64,000 nt of DNA from positions 16,754-80,753 of the IMG/VR virus record IMGVR_UViG_3300008108_000033; one strand, 5' to 3'. A model generated the notes under the pieces. The model was not told the DNA's origin. It made no database searches and was given only the letters and a program-made list of their open reading frames with translations. Both the position numbers and the translations under genes were made by a program. Origin of the DNA: a virus. Of this stretch, positions 52,923 to 60,418 are shown in pieces; within the stretch, counting starts at the first letter, position 1, and each line of letters starts with the position of its first letter.

Positions 52923-53827
52923 TGGAACACAAAATCGTTGAATCACTAAAGAAGCTTTTGCCTGAGGATCAAGTTAACGAGGTCGCTTCGGCTGTATCTG
53001 AAATGCTCGCAGAAGCTACTGAGAAGCTCGAACAAGAATACAACAAGAATCTTGAAGAGGCTTACGCACAGCTTTCAGCCGAATTGGCTGGCGCTGAAAA
53101 AACAGCTTACCAAGGATACCAAGAGGCTTATGAGATCATCAACGACTTAAATGCCCGCTTGGACATCCAGAAGGAAGAATTCGAGAGAACTCTCGAAGAA
53201 GGTTACGAAGAAGCATATCAAATGCTCCTTTCCGAAAGAAACAGCAAGGGACAAGTTGAAGTTGACCTCTACGAGGAATACGACGGCAAACTCGCTGAAA
53301 TGAAAAACTATATCGTGGAGAAGGTCGATCAGTTCCTCCAGCTCAAGGGCGGAGAAATCTACGAGCAAGCTCGTCACGACCTTATGAACGATCCCCGCGT
53401 CGTTGAGCACAAAGTCGCTCTAGACAAGATCGTTAATATCACAAGCAACTACCTCTCCGATGAAGAGAAGACATTTGCTACCTCCACTAAGTTAGACGAA
53501 GCTATGAAGAAAGTTGACGAACTAAAAGGACAGCTACGCATGCTCGAAGCACGTAACATCCGACTCTCAACCGACAACACTCGCCTAACCGAGTCTGTAC
53601 GCAAAACCCAAAACGTCCTCACAGAAAGCCGCAAAGCTTCCCCTGTCGAGAACAAGAAGGCCAAATTGATTACAGAACAGAAAGAAAGAGCTGCGAAAGT
53701 AAAGAATGCAAGCGGGAGAGGACATATTGACACCGAAAACGTCCAAGTTATTGCGGAATATAACAACGGCGGCGGTGAAGTAAACGAGCTACTTATTCTA
53801 TCAGGCGTTAAGAAGAATAAGAACTAA
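52922..53827 (+). CDS. 22: Prohead scaffold protein, gp22-like
   Basis: 301 residues, coupled to gp21 by TAATG. Nearly all alpha-helical and acidic with heptad structure (EMLAEATEKLEQEYNKNLEE, then long E/A/Y/Q-rich helices). The C-terminus is basic and ends in a GGGEVNELLILSG segment. The order gp21-gp22-gp23 and the composition match T4 gp22, the major scaffold, which is degraded by gp21 in maturation. Codons are biased to C-ending forms, like the capsid gene. Confidence 0.88.
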   Translation: MEHKIVESLKKLLPEDQVNEVASAVSEMLAEATEKLEQEYNKNLEEAYAQLSAELAGAEKTAYQGYQEAYEIINDLNARLDIQKEEFERTLEEGYEEAYQMLLSERNSKGQVEVDLYEEYDGKLAEMKNYIVEKVDQFLQLKGGEIYEQARHDLMNDPRVVEHKVALDKIVNITSNYLSDEEKTFATSTKLDEAMKKVDELKGQLRMLEARNIRLSTDNTRLTESVRKTQNVLTESRKASPVENKKAKLITEQKERAAKVKNASGRGHIDTENVQVIAEYNNGGGEVNELLILSGVKKNKN

Positions 53828-53845
53828 TCTTAATAGGAGTAATAC

Positions 53846-55285
53846 ATGAACGCTAATGCACGTTTTTTGAATGAAGCAAGAGAATTAGAGACTCGTTGGA
53901 GCAAAACCGGTATTCTAAAGGGCATCGAAGACCCTTATGTCCGCTCTGCTACAGCAGTTCTACTAGAGAATCAGAGACTTATCAATGAAACAGCAACCGA
54001 CACATCCGACGTTGCTCAGTTCAAGAGAATCTCCATTCCTCTTGTCCGTCGTATCTATCCCCAGCTAATCGCTAACAAGATTGTTAGTGTGCAGCCCCTA
54101 CTCGGCCCAACCGGCTTGGTATACTACCTCCGCTTCCGTTATAGCTCCAACAAGGGCTATATGCAGGGCGCTTCCAACGACAGCGGCTTCCCCGCTGACG
54201 ATGTGAACTCCCTCCAGCAGAGGGCTAGTGGTGATGCCAATCTTGACATCTACTACTCCAGCCAGTTCGTCCAGAACGAGAAGACCCCTGACACCATCGC
54301 CGTTCCTAACGCGACCGTCAACATGGGTAACTTCCAACACACCCCGATTCTCGCGGGAACAATCACCGGTACTGTCTACCTAAACGGCACTGTCACACAG
54401 ACCTTCACCGTAGCCAGCAACGGCACCTTCACCTTCAATACCGTTTCCGGTACTGACCTCGCCACCAGCGGTTCACTAGACCTCAACACTGGCGGTTTCA
54501 GCCTAACTTGGAACGGCACTGCAGCCGGCCCTGTTTACTGCGTAGTCTCCTACGAGTACAACATGGAATGCAATCAGGACCTCCCTGAAATCAACCTAGT
54601 CGTTGAGTCAGAAGAGATCGCTGCCAAGACTCGCAAATTGAAGGCCGTTTGGTCCTATGAGGCTCAGCAGGACCTCCGCTCTCAGCACAATCTAGACGCT
54701 GAGGCTGAGTTGACCGCTGTTCTAGCTCAGGAAATCAACCTAGAAATCGACCGTGAGTGCGTTCAGGACCTTCGCCAGAACGCCGGTACTGTCGCTGCTT
54801 GGGACCTCGCTACCGCCCTTGGTGATACCATCAAGGAAAAGTATGAGTCTCTCTACGTGAAGATCGTTGAAGTTTCCAACGTCATCCACAGAAAGACCCT
54901 ACGTGGCGGCGCTAACTTCATCGTGACCTCACCTGAAGTTTCCTCAATCTTCGAGACAGCCACCGCAGGTTTCGCACCAGCTCCTTCTGAGACATTTACT
55001 AGCTCACTTGGTATTCAGTACGTCGGTACTGTTGCTAACCGCTATCGTCTCTACAAGGACCCCCTATTCCCAACCAACCAGTTGTTGATGGGTTATAAGG
55101 GCGACTCCTACATGGATTCGGGCTACTTCTACTGCCCCTATGTACCACTAACACAAACACCAGTTGTGCTAGATCCAGAGTCTTTCTGTCCGAGAAAGGG
55201 TATATTGACCCGCTACGGAAAAAAATTACTCAGGGAAGGCGCAAAGTTTTATGCGAGATTAAGTATCGCAAATTTCGTAGTTTGA
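53846..55285 (+). CDS. 23: Major capsid protein, gp23-like, with Ig-like insertion
   Basis: 479 residues with AGGAG seven bases before the ATG. HK97-fold features of gp23 are seen: N-terminal SATAVLLENQRLINE, then AQFKRISIPLVRRIYPQLIA, VSVQPLLGPTGLVYYLRF, VESEEIAAKTRKLKAVWSYE, EAELTAVLAQEINLEIDREC, GANFIVTSPEVSSIFETA, VGTVANRYRLYKDPLFPTNQ and a YFCPYVPLTQTP end. Residues about 165-235 (LAGTITGTVYLNGTVTQTFT) look like an inserted Ig/beta-sandwich domain not in T4 gp23. Strong bias for C-ending and CTA/CTC codons fits an extremely abundant protein. A terminator follows 30 bases downstream. Confidence 0.95.
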   Translation: MNANARFLNEARELETRWSKTGILKGIEDPYVRSATAVLLENQRLINETATDTSDVAQFKRISIPLVRRIYPQLIANKIVSVQPLLGPTGLVYYLRFRYSSNKGYMQGASNDSGFPADDVNSLQQRASGDANLDIYYSSQFVQNEKTPDTIAVPNATVNMGNFQHTPILAGTITGTVYLNGTVTQTFTVASNGTFTFNTVSGTDLATSGSLDLNTGGFSLTWNGTAAGPVYCVVSYEYNMECNQDLPEINLVVESEEIAAKTRKLKAVWSYEAQQDLRSQHNLDAEAELTAVLAQEINLEIDRECVQDLRQNAGTVAAWDLATALGDTIKEKYESLYVKIVEVSNVIHRKTLRGGANFIVTSPEVSSIFETATAGFAPAPSETFTSSLGIQYVGTVANRYRLYKDPLFPTNQLLMGYKGDSYMDSGYFYCPYVPLTQTPVVLDPESFCPRKGILTRYGKKLLREGAKFYARLSIANFVV

Positions 55286-55314
55286 TTTTACACTATCAAT
55301 ATCCTAAATATTGG

Positions 55315-55352
55315 CAAGAAACCTCAGAGAAATCTGGGGTTTCTTGTTTTTT
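55315..55352 (+). terminator. Rho-independent terminator after the capsid gene
   Basis: A 14-bp stem (CAAGAAACCTCAGA with TCTGGGGTTTCTTG, one G-U pair) closes a four-base loop and is followed by six T residues. It lies 29 bases after the capsid stop and would end the head operon. Confidence 0.92.
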
Positions 55353-55362
55353 ATACTGTTTG

Positions 55363-55391
55363 TTGAATTTAAACAAATTTTGTCCTATAAT
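55363..55391 (+). promoter_or_regulatory. Sigma70-type promoter TTGAAT-N17-TATAAT
   Basis: TTGAAT (55363-55368), a 17-base spacer and TATAAT (55386-55391) form a near-consensus bacterial promoter directly after the capsid terminator and 29 bases before the nuclease gene. The -10 belongs to the repeated CTATAATAG element. Confidence 0.7.
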
Positions 55392-55420
55392 AGTAATATA
55401 TATTTGCAAGGGGACAAAAA

Positions 55421-56236
55421 ATGCCAAATTTAAGATTAAGACGGTATCATTGGCACAATTCGCCAAAAGCAGGAACAGTGTATCTAGATTCTTCTTATGA
55501 GTTAAAAGCCGCCATGATTCTTGATGAAGATGCGAATGTTTCAAGTTATTCTGTTCATGAAATTTTTTATACTCCTGCTGGGAAAAAGAGATTTACGGAT
55601 TTCATAGTAAAATTTGTTAATGGAGAAATTTGTTTGATTGAAATAAAGCCACTTCGTCGCGTGCCACAGTATGTGGATCAAATCGAAGATAACAAAAATT
55701 TTGCTGAAACCAATTCATGGAAATTCAAAGTTTGGACTGAGTCAGATCTAGGATTTTCAAACGAGTCTGACGCAACTGCATGGGCTGATTTTTACTTGTC
55801 CCAAATTGATGGCAAAGATTATTCTCAAATAAGAAAATTAAGAGCTACACAAAGAGTCAAAAAGCATTATCATGAAAAATTAAAGCAAGACATTTTGCAA
55901 TTTCATTGTAAATATTGCAACTGCAATCATGAAATGCTGAGGCTTACATATGATAGAGATGTTTTAAACAATGATGATTGGGTTTGTATACATGAAAATG
56001 GCAGACGTACAGGGCGGTTGCCAAAGGATCATTTGAAGAAGCTTAATCCTTATGAGTCCGAAGGAAAGAAAGAGTGTAGAAGTTGCAGGGAGATAAAAGA
56101 AATTAACGGTTACTTTACATACAAGGATAAATCTAGAGGAACTTACATGCTCGATTGTAATTCATGCAGAGCAGCAGCAGCGACAGCAAAATATCAGGCT
56201 AAAAAAGCAAAGTCAAAATCAGAAACACTACTATAA
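55421..56236 (+). CDS. TnsA-like PD-(D/E)XK endonuclease with zinc-finger tail
   Basis: 271 residues with AAGGGG upstream. SSYELKAAMIL (Glu), then KRFTDFIVKFVNGEICLIEI followed by KP (Asp and E-x-K) form the TnsA/VRR-type nuclease core. The rest has two zinc clusters: HCKYCNCNH, and CRSCREIKEINGYFTYKDKS ending CNSCR. The second is a ribbon typical of mobile-element endonucleases. It has its own promoter and lies just before tRNA-Gly, so it may be a homing-type or DNA-processing nuclease inserted after gene 23. Confidence 0.7.
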   Translation: MPNLRLRRYHWHNSPKAGTVYLDSSYELKAAMILDEDANVSSYSVHEIFYTPAGKKRFTDFIVKFVNGEICLIEIKPLRRVPQYVDQIEDNKNFAETNSWKFKVWTESDLGFSNESDATAWADFYLSQIDGKDYSQIRKLRATQRVKKHYHEKLKQDILQFHCKYCNCNHEMLRLTYDRDVLNNDDWVCIHENGRRTGRLPKDHLKKLNPYESEGKKECRSCREIKEINGYFTYKDKSRGTYMLDCNSCRAAAATAKYQAKKAKSKSETLL

Positions 56237-56283
56237 TACTTTATATGCATTAATTGCATACTTTATGCTATAAAATCATATTT

Positions 56284-56355
56284 GCGGGTGTGGCATATCG
56301 GCTGTGCGTTAGGTTTCCAACCTAATTTAGGTGGGTTCGACTCCCTCCATCCGCT
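56284..56355 (+). tRNA. tRNA-Gly (anticodon TCC)
   Basis: A cloverleaf can be drawn: 7-bp acceptor stem (GCGGGTG with CATCCGC, one G-U), D arm GCAT/GTGC with a GG in the loop, anticodon stem TTAGG/CCTAA with loop TTTCCAA, variable loop, and T arm with TTCGACT loop (one T-T mismatch). Anticodon is TCC, reading GGA. CCA is not encoded. Its last two bases overlap the stop codon of the convergent gene. Confidence 0.92.
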
Positions 56356-56836
56356 ATTTTCTTCTATTAGCTGAGTTATAGAGATTAGTTGCGACGACAT
56401 CTTTGAATTTATTTTGTAATTGTTTTAATTTTCCGATGGCGTATTGATCGGCAACGCGTTCGATGCGTCTGATTACTTTAACGGCATCTTTAGTAGAAAT
56501 TTCGTTTTTGAAGTATGCCCACATGTTATGAAATCCGTGTTTTTGGTATTGGTATTGGTGGGCAATTTCGTGGAAAATAACGTAGAGTAGGAATGAGAGG
56601 TCGTAGTCGAATAGGGAGGGGTTTAGAATTACTCTATCTTTTAGTGAGGCGGCTAGAGCTGGGCCGAAGCTTTCAATTTTGATTTCTGGTGTGCCGCTAT
56701 TTACGATGAAGTCTTTGATATGTTGGATAAGAGAATCTTCAACTTCTGGGTGTGAGCTTTTTAAGTGCTGGATGAGGGTATCCAGACCGGGAATTTTTTT
56801 TGAATCTTCTGTGAGAAACCAATATTTGAACTTCAT
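56354..56836 (-). CDS. HExxH zinc metallopeptidase-like protein
   Basis: 160 residues from the ATG at 56836; a longer in-frame start at 56941 would overlap the divergent gene. LLYVIFHEIAHQYQYQKHG gives HExxH, with RRIERVADQYAIGKL as the following Glu/Asp helix (E-x-x-x-D) of small gluzincin peptidases. The earlier region resembles an extended helical N-terminus. The enzyme could cut host or phage protein. No signal peptide. It converges on the tRNA gene. Confidence 0.7.
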   Translation of the reverse strand: MKFKYWFLTEDSKKIPGLDTLIQHLKSSHPEVEDSLIQHIKDFIVNSGTPEIKIESFGPALAASLKDRVILNPSLFDYDLSFLLYVIFHEIAHQYQYQKHGFHNMWAYFKNEISTKDAVKVIRRIERVADQYAIGKLKQLQNKFKDVVATNLYNSANRRK

Positions 56837-56876
56837 GTAGTATTTATTGTTTGGTATAATTATTTGGAGGTGCATT

Positions 56877-57338
56877 ATGGCGACATTGAATGATTTGTTA
56901 GTTGATTTGAAGAGTTCTAATTCTGATTGTGTGGTAGGCATTTACACTCCTAGTGGATCGAGTGTGCCGTCGCATTTTCATATAACTGAGATTGGCAGGA
57001 CTACGAAGAAGTTTGTTGATTGTGGAGGGGTTGAGCGGGAGTCTAGTGATACAACGTTTCAGGTTTGGGTTGCTGATGACACTGAACACAGGCTGACGGT
57101 GGGTAAGCTTTTGCAGATTATTGGTGCTGGTATTAATTTGGTTAACGCGGATGACCAATTGGTATTTGAGTATGACGGTGGTCATACAATAGGATTGTAT
57201 GGAGTTGCATTAATTCAGCGTTTAGAAAGTGTATTGAATATATTTTTAGTACAGAAGCGTGCAAACTGTTTGGCCCCTGACAAGTGTGGTATTAAGCCAA
57301 AAGCTGTGACATGTTGTGGCAGTAAGGGATGTTGTTAA
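56877..57338 (+). CDS. DUF6428-like protein with Cys-rich C-terminus
   Basis: 153 residues from the ATG at 56877 with GGAGG six bases upstream. VPSHFHITEIGRTTKKFVDC followed by GG, then FQVWVADDTEHRLTVGKL is the family pattern (S-H-F-H-x-T-E-V/I-G, D-C-G-G, W-V-A-x-D-x-x-H-R-L). The C-terminus has CLAPDKCG and VTCCGSKGCC, which could bind metal. Bacterial relatives occur in cellular genomes; their role is not known to me. A host-derived accessory gene is likely. Confidence 0.7.
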   Translation: MATLNDLLVDLKSSNSDCVVGIYTPSGSSVPSHFHITEIGRTTKKFVDCGGVERESSDTTFQVWVADDTEHRLTVGKLLQIIGAGINLVNADDQLVFEYDGGHTIGLYGVALIQRLESVLNIFLVQKRANCLAPDKCGIKPKAVTCCGSKGCC

Positions 57339-57446
57339 CTATATTAAGATGGCTGGTAGGTATATGGTGGTCGTTTTAGCTCTTTCCTGACTCGGATGCC
57401 TTTTAGCCAAGTGGTGAAGATTAAGAGCGTCAGCCCTTGGCACAGC
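57339..57446. other. Intergenic stretch with crossing complementary segments
   Basis: No open frame of note. GCTCTT (57379), CTGAC (57387) and GCCAAG (57406) each have an exact complement further on: AAGAGC (57423), GTCAG (57429) and CTTGGC (57436), in the same order, so the pairings cross and could only form as alternatives or a pseudoknot. An outer pair, GGCTG (57351) with CAGCC (57443), encloses them. A structured RNA is possible. It does not fit a tRNA. Confidence 0.3.
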
Positions 57447-58274
57447 CTATTCAATTTCGTGAAGAAGTTTATTGGTATTTTCTATACCGCGCATGAACAT
57501 GAAGAAGTAGAAAATGTTATAAGTGACGCCGTACAGTTTATCTACGTACAGAAGGGTTGATGTAATAGCTCCGACAGTTGGGTTGGTGTAAACCAATAGG
57601 AGCATAATTGCAACGTGCATTGTGATTGATAGTGAGTCGTTGAAGAAGAAATTAGCAGCGTCGAGGTTAGATTTTTTTACGTAGTTTGAGCTTAGATTAA
57701 TTAGGTGTGGTTTATATTCTAGATTTTCCATTAGTGAGTGGTTAATGCTTTCTTTATCATTTTGAATATTGAGGTCAACTTTTTGTGTTTTGAAGCTATA
57801 GAATTTGTTTACAAAAATCATAAGAATGAATAAAATTGTGGCGATGATACCGATTTTGTGGTCGGTGATATAAAGCATGGTTAGTGCGGTGCCTGCGCCA
57901 ATGAAAGAGTTTATAATTTGTGGCAGGCTGTATTCAAAAAAGTCTGAGTAATATCCTACGAGTTGGTATCGTGCTGCTATTTTAGCAGGGATTATATTTT
58001 TATCTCTGAGAATTTGTACAGCTTTTATCGCTTTATCGCAGAATATTTTCATGAATACGATGGTATCGATTCTTTTAAGGCCGTATCCTAGAAGTAGAGC
58101 GGCGATTTCTGCGATTAGAAGTAATATTAGACCGAAGTTATCTTTTATTAGTAAACCATCTATAGCTTTACCTAAAAGGTAAGGCATGATTGAAAATAGG
58201 CCGTACTGTATGATAAGTAGGGAGTAGATGAGGGAAATCTGTAGTTTATTTTCCTTCAGTATTTCCTTGATCAT
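57447..58274 (-). CDS. ABC transporter transmembrane domain without ATPase
   Basis: 275 residues with about six hydrophobic segments (LLIIQYGLFSIMPYLLGKAI, LILLLIAEIAALLLGYGL, then pairs near 140-160 and 225-265). The first two segments with P-Y-L-L-G-K-x-I-D-G match the start of type I exporter membrane domains. There is no Walker A, signature or Walker B anywhere, so it stands alone. It overlaps the upstream 59-residue membrane protein gene by 29 bases. In bacteria such half-modules exist; in a phage they are rare. Role could be membrane modification or exclusion. Confidence 0.65.
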   Translation of the reverse strand: MIKEILKENKLQISLIYSLLIIQYGLFSIMPYLLGKAIDGLLIKDNFGLILLLIAEIAALLLGYGLKRIDTIVFMKIFCDKAIKAVQILRDKNIIPAKIAARYQLVGYYSDFFEYSLPQIINSFIGAGTALTMLYITDHKIGIIATILFILMIFVNKFYSFKTQKVDLNIQNDKESINHSLMENLEYKPHLINLSSNYVKKSNLDAANFFFNDSLSITMHVAIMLLLVYTNPTVGAITSTLLYVDKLYGVTYNIFYFFMFMRGIENTNKLLHEIE

Positions 58275-58425
58275 TTTGTTCGCTCATGAATGGGCAGGAT
58301 GATTCTGTGTAATCCGCGTTATCTTGGAAGCAACTTGGATTTGGAGCATCTGTCATTGTGAAGACGCTTACGATTCCGTATAGGATAATAGCAAACATAG
58401 CTACGAGAACGATGATATGCAACAT
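58246..58425 (-). CDS. Small membrane protein, 59 residues
   Basis: Open frame from the ATG at 58425 to TAA at 58246, too short for most gene lists, supported by GGAGA ten bases upstream and by TAATG overlap with the preceding gene. It starts with one hydrophobic helix (LHIIVLVAMFAIILYGIVSV) followed by an Asp/Asn/Ser tail with two Cys. It overlaps the ABC-like gene by 29 bases, so the two are probably made together. Confidence 0.6.
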   Translation of the reverse strand: MLHIIVLVAMFAIILYGIVSVFTMTDAPNPSCFQDNADYTESSCPFMSEQNDQGNTEGK

Positions 58426-58568
58426 TATTTTTTTTCTCCGTCGATATCTTCATTATAGTCAACTGGAGAGGGGTCGATAGCGGTGAAAACTGCTGCCATT
58501 AAGGTAACTAGTCCGAAAATAAGAATCATGAATAAGCAGAAGTTTAGGATGCCCATAAGAATATCCAT
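58425..58568 (-). CDS. Small membrane protein, 47 residues
   Basis: Open frame from the ATG at 58568 to TAA at 58425-58427. It starts one base after the upstream TAA and its own stop overlaps the next ATG (TAATG). One long hydrophobic helix (GILNFCLFMILIFGLVTLMA) is followed by an acidic tail (DPSPVDYNEDIDGEKK). The very tight packing on both sides makes it credible as a coupled gene of the same membrane operon. Confidence 0.6.
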   Translation of the reverse strand: MDILMGILNFCLFMILIFGLVTLMAAVFTAIDPSPVDYNEDIDGEKK

Positions 58569-58856
58569 TTAGTTCCATCCGCCTTCGAGAGGTTGTCCTT
58601 TGGTGAGCGAGCGAATGACTTCATGGAGTCTTTCGATTTCATCCAAGCATTTAATTATATCTATTTTTGCGTGTGCGATGAATGTAGCGTTGTTTTCTTG
58701 ATTTTGATTTTGGTTGATTGTGGCTAGTGGGTGGTAGTGTTCAATTTCGCCGCAGTAAACGGTCCAGAGGCCATTTTTAAGGTCGGTTACCCAAGGTCCG
58801 TTGGTAGCTTTTTTGCAACGGAGTTCAATTTCTTTGAGTTCTGTTGGTGTTAGCAT
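58569..58856 (-). CDS. Ead/Ea22-like protein
   Basis: 95 residues. ELRCKKATNGPWVTD followed by a G-x-W strand, and then NATFIAHAKIDIIKCLDEIERL is the layout of phage Ead/Ea22-like proteins (R-C-x-x-A-T-x-G-P-W; A-x-F-I-A-x-A-R-x-D-I). These are common phage accessory proteins of unclear function, found in lambdoid and other phages. It overlaps the previous gene by seven bases. Confidence 0.7.
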   Translation of the reverse strand: MLTPTELKEIELRCKKATNGPWVTDLKNGLWTVYCGEIEHYHPLATINQNQNQENNATFIAHAKIDIIKCLDEIERLHEVIRSLTKGQPLEGGWN

Positions 58857-59185
58857 ACATTAAAAGAGTAATTGTTGAATTCTTTTTTTATAATGCCGAT
58901 TACTTCGTGGAGGGCCATATTTTTAACAGTGCCGTCGCCTAGATTTTTATGTTCTTGTGTTGTAACGTGGTCTGCGTAGTTTTTTATGATTTGCAAGCAA
59001 TGTTGAATTGTTTCTTGTTCAATAATATTTTTGTTGCATTTTTTAATTTGGTAATTAATTTCTTCGTGTTCTCTGAGTAAATTTTGTAGTAATTTAATTG
59101 GGAGAACGATTGATGGGCTCATTACGATATTTTCGTGAGTATTGAGTCTTTTTAGTATTTCTTCTGCTGGTTTAATTTCGTCCAT
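58850..59185 (-). CDS. Uncharacterised small protein
   Basis: 111 residues in the reverse-strand operon, starting two bases after the previous TAA. Helical and polar, with EEILKRLNTHENIVMSPSIV, then a long Glu/Asn/Gln/Lys helix and a His-rich part. No known motif. It seems to be a further coupled accessory gene before the Ea22-like gene. Confidence 0.55.
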   Translation of the reverse strand: MDEIKPAEEILKRLNTHENIVMSPSIVLPIKLLQNLLREHEEINYQIKKCNKNIIEQETIQHCLQIIKNYADHVTTQEHKNLGDGTVKNMALHEVIGIIKKEFNNYSFNVC

Positions 59186-59187
59186 TT

Positions 59188-59319
59188 TTAGCTTTCTTCA
59201 GAAAATAGTTCATCGTAATCTAGTATTTCCCATGTTTCTATCTTGATCATAATTTCCATAGCATCATCTAGACTTTCTTGCAAAAGTTCTATATGTTGCA
59301 TCATTTCTTTTTCATTCAT
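59188..59319 (-). CDS. Very small acidic protein, 43 residues
   Basis: Open frame from the ATG at 59319 to TAA at 59188, with a full AAGGAGG ribosome site five bases upstream. The product is helical and acidic (MNEKEMMQHIELLQESLDDA, ending LDYDELFSEES). Its stop lies two bases before the next start, so it is probably the first gene of the operon running to 57447. Confidence 0.65.
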   Translation of the reverse strand: MNEKEMMQHIELLQESLDDAMEIMIKIETWEILDYDELFSEES

Positions 59320-59393
59320 ATTCCTCCTTTTGTTTTGTTCTGGATTTAATAGAGTTTTTCGGATTATTTTGCTTAATTAAAAATACTACAGAT

Positions 59394-60416
59394 TTAAGTA
59401 AGCAATTGTCTTAGCTTGTTTTGCTCCTCCTGTAGGACCGCAATTGCTGCTTCGTAGACGGCGCGGTGTCCTTTGGTGCCGTGAATCGACAACTTGGTCA
59501 ACGCGGCCTTTTGACCAGCAATCTTTTGTGTAAGACGCTTGATCTGTATCATGATTTCCTGCTTGGAAGGTATAGGAGGAGAGGCCGGTTCTGGTTCCAA
59601 AGATTTTGCAATTGCTTTGGCTGCATCTCGTTTAGCCAGCATGGTTTCTATTTCATCTAAAGGTACATCCGCGAGAGACCAGCACATCTTAGGAGCCGGA
59701 TCTTTATGCAAACTTATATGTAAAAAAACCATCGACATACCGCTGCTGCAATCGGCTTTTACATCTTTGTAGGCATGAATTACTTCATATTCATGCCTTC
59801 TGCCAGTTTCATAAAACAAACCTGTAAACATCCATAATGTAAATGGTGTCGGATTTGCTAAATCGCGCCCTATTTCATCCGGGGTTAGATCGAGTTTGTG
59901 ATGGCGAAAATTTCTACGCAATTTTCTGTTTTCATTCCAAATATAATTTCTCCATGCTCGCATGAAGTTGTTGCCGCGATATGGTCTTTGAATAGTAATC
60001 AGGGTGGCTGCTTTGGTCGAACAATGTGGCAAGTACATAGTTAGGAACCAATCAAACAGAGGTCGCGTAAGGTTGCCAACCAAATCAATGAACGAAAAAT
60101 TAACTTTTTGTTCAAGAACCAAATGGTGTAGTTCTCCTTCAAAAAATTGGCATTGGTCAAACAGTGTCGGGCATAGTTCTTTGACTTGTTTTTGAATTTC
60201 TGCCATAACATTGGGCAAACGTTCCACTAAAATAAATTTCATACCCGGACGAATCAAACGTTTTTTATGAAGCATCCTTAAGCACATTATGTCGCTGCCC
60301 GGCAGCAACAAAGTTATTGCCGGTTTTTTGCGTTTGAATTGTTTAACAAAATACTTGCGTACCCTGTTTTTGTTTGCAGCGCTTACCCAATAGCCTTTGT
60401 CGCTATAATTGGCCAT
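59394..60416 (-). CDS. Uncharacterised Rossmann-like protein, third gene of helicase operon
   Basis: 340 residues with AGGAGG before the ATG, starting two bases after the previous stop. Residues about 30-115 read as a Rossmann-type core: PAITLLLPGSDIMCLRML, GMKFILVERLPNVMA, and VNFSFIDLVGNLTRPLFDWF. This is the order (Gly-containing loop, acidic end of strand 2, D/N after strand 4) of SAM-dependent methyltransferases, but the loop has only one Gly. A strong C-terminal coiled coil follows (MIQIKRLTQKIAGQKAALTK). It might be a methyltransferase partner of the helicase; that is inference. Confidence 0.5.
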   Translation of the reverse strand: MANYSDKGYWVSAANKNRVRKYFVKQFKRKKPAITLLLPGSDIMCLRMLHKKRLIRPGMKFILVERLPNVMAEIQKQVKELCPTLFDQCQFFEGELHHLVLEQKVNFSFIDLVGNLTRPLFDWFLTMYLPHCSTKAATLITIQRPYRGNNFMRAWRNYIWNENRKLRRNFRHHKLDLTPDEIGRDLANPTPFTLWMFTGLFYETGRRHEYEVIHAYKDVKADCSSGMSMVFLHISLHKDPAPKMCWSLADVPLDEIETMLAKRDAAKAIAKSLEPEPASPPIPSKQEIMIQIKRLTQKIAGQKAALTKLSIHGTKGHRAVYEAAIAVLQEEQNKLRQLLT

Positions 60417-60418
60417 GA

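Noticed and set aside
57351-57447. Second tRNA downstream of 57338
   Set aside because: No T loop, anticodon arm or acceptor pairing fits; the complementary segments cross.
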